Under the pieces are notes generated by a model. It ran no database searches. It saw nothing but the letters and a program-made list of their open reading frames with translations, and was not told where the DNA came from. This document shows, one piece after another, positions 5,239 through 6,217 of a stretch of 6,217 nucleotides of DNA (position 1 is the first letter of the stretch; the number at the start of each line of letters is the position of its first letter). This stretch comes from Thiotrichaceae bacterium (GTDB lineage Bacteria > Pseudomonadota > Gammaproteobacteria > Thiotrichales > Thiotrichaceae). The DNA is taken from the NCBI GenBank assembly GCA_027008885.1, contig JALVDQ010000001.1, forward strand, positions 1-6,217. Reading direction: 5' to 3'. The position numbers and the translations under genes are program-made.

Positions 5239-6217
5239 TTAACTCAAACGCCTGGCATCCATAACACTCGGCAATTGCGCTATTTTTTCAAGCACTTCAA
5301 ATAACTGTACTGTATTTTCGATCTGGATGGAGATATCCAGCAGCGAAATCAGTTCGGTGTTGCCCCGCTTGCTGGTGATGTTCAGCATATTGATCTGCTT
5401 CCTTGCAAGTACCGTGGCAACGTCGCTGATGAGACCAGGCTGGTTAAAGCCTGTTACCTGTATATCGACAGTATAGGCGGTGGTTTCGGTTCCCCAGCTT
5501 GCTTCTGCGAGACGCGCTGATTTCTCCGGTCCCAGGTTTTTTTCATCAATATTGGGACAGTCGGTGCGATGTATGGTGATACCACGTCCAACCGTGATAT
5601 AGCCGATAATGTCATCACCCGGCACGGGTTTGCAGCAGTTGCCGATTTCCACGAGCAGGTTGCTGACTCCCTGAATCTGTATGCCGCGGTCATTGTATTG
5701 TTTTTTTACGCTGATTTTACGAAATTTGACTTCTTCCTTTTTGGGAACGTCAAGCGCGTCGGTGAGTTGTGTAACACTCACGTCGCCCCTCCCCAGAGCG
5801 ATCAGAAGTTCTTTTTCGGATTGGTAATGAAAGCGTTTTTGCAGTGCTGCCAGATCAATTTTCCTGATGTTGAGGCGGTGCTTTTCCTGCTCAATAATAT
5901 CCAGACCGTCCTGGATATTTTTTTCATGATCCTGCTGGCGGAACCAGTGACGAATCTTGCCGCGTGAACTGGCTGAACCGATATAGCCAAGCGCCGGATT
6001 GAGCCATTTGCGCTTTGGTTGCTCCTGTTTTTGGGTGATGATTTCTACCTTGTCGCCATTATGCAGTTTGGTATCCAGCGGTACGATAACTCCATTGACC
6101 CTGGCACCTGTGCAACGGTGTCCGACGCTGGTGTGTATCGCATAGGCAAAATCGAGTGGGGTTGAGCCTTTGGAAAGATCCAGTATGTCGCCTTTTGGAG
6201 TTAGCACGAAGACACGA
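5239..6217 (-). CDS. relA: RelA-type (p)ppGpp synthetase, C-terminal half (5' end outside window)
   Basis: The reading frame is open to the right edge, so only the regulatory half of the protein is present (325 full codons). It begins RVFVLTPKGD, the start of a TGS domain (first about 62 residues, with the conserved HTSVGHRC). Next come a helical segment (LNPALGYIGSASSRGKIRHWFR and beyond), the CC/zinc-finger-like region with CC-x-PVPGD and HRTDC, and an ACT domain in the last about 80 residues. In RelA these domains bind the ribosome and uncharged tRNA and control the N-terminal synthetase. The end VMDARRLS and the CCKPVPGDDIIGYIT sequence fit RelA better than SpoT, but the catalytic domains needed to be sure are not in the window. 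The GTG at 6207 is internal, not a start. No strong intrinsic terminator follows the TTA-encoded stop, so some read-through into the aor genes is possible. Confidence 0.94.
   Translation of the reverse strand, partial: RVFVLTPKGDILDLSKGSTPLDFAYAIHTSVGHRCTGARVNGVIVPLDTKLHNGDKVEIITQKQEQPKRKWLNPALGYIGSASSRGKIRHWFRQQDHEKNIQDGLDIIEQEKHRLNIRKIDLAALQKRFHYQSEKELLIALGRGDVSVTQLTDALDVPKKEEVKFRKISVKKQYNDRGIQIQGVSNLLVEIGNCCKPVPGDDIIGYITVGRGITIHRTDCPNIDEKNLGPEKSARLAEASWGTETTAYTVDIQVTGFNQPGLISDVATVLARKQINMLNITSKRGNTELISLLDISIQIENTVQLFEVLEKIAQLPSVMDARRLS

Noticed and set aside
5569..5967. 132-codon plus-strand ORF opposite relA
   Set aside because: Antisense to conserved RelA regulatory domains, no recognisable features.
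5239..6217. SpoT instead of RelA
   Set aside because: The ending DARRLS and the zinc-finger-like region resemble RelA more closely. The call is not absolute because the catalytic half is outside the window.

Overview
The window comes from a bacterium, most likely a gammaproteobacterium of moderate G+C content. The main evidence is the RelA fragment, whose domain order and C-terminal ending (DARRLS) look like gamma/betaproteobacterial RelA. Every gene I can support lies on the minus strand, so transcription runs from high to low coordinates. No tRNA, rRNA, CRISPR array or transposase gene was seen.

Reading in the direction of transcription: (1) 6217-5239 is the C-terminal half of a RelA-type (p)ppGpp synthetase, cut by the window edge. 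(2) After a 96-bp gap comes a cluster for a tungsten (or molybdenum) bis-pterin aldehyde:ferredoxin oxidoreductase. It consists of a 16-cysteine polyferredoxin (5142-4663), the catalytic subunit (4645-2783), an FAD/NAD(P) disulfide-reductase-type flavoprotein (about 2545-1271) and a MoaD/ThiS-type protein ending in Gly-Gly (1159-911). This order matches the AorABC enzyme type known from Aromatoleum aromaticum: aldehyde is oxidised at the W-pterin in AorB, electrons pass along the Fe-S clusters of AorA, and NAD+ is reduced at the FAD of AorC. The MoaD-like protein would supply sulfur for the pterin dithiolene. (3) A 44-codon ORF starts in an ATGA overlap with the MoaD-like stop and looks like the 5' remnant of a further operon gene. 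(4) It runs 16 bp into a small four-helix CopD-family-like membrane protein (795-340). (5) After a 148-bp AT-rich gap lies the 5' end of a lipoprotein with a DUF2202-like motif (191-1), cut by the window edge.

The non-coding parts are the unexpected element. Polyferredoxin and catalytic genes are tightly packed (17 bp, strong Shine-Dalgarno), but the next two gaps are widened and hold palindromic DNA. The 2546-2782 gap has a bulged hairpin, two diverged REP-like palindromes and a 10-bp tandem duplication. The 1160-1270 gap has a 64-bp near-perfect palindrome (30 of 32 pairs), one arm of which recurs, slightly altered, inside the CopD-like coding sequence. The 3' part of the aor operon therefore seems to have been reshaped by small palindromic repeats and by loss of a gene. 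I found no clearly new system; the palindrome, its partial copy and the truncated fifth gene are the points most worth checking.
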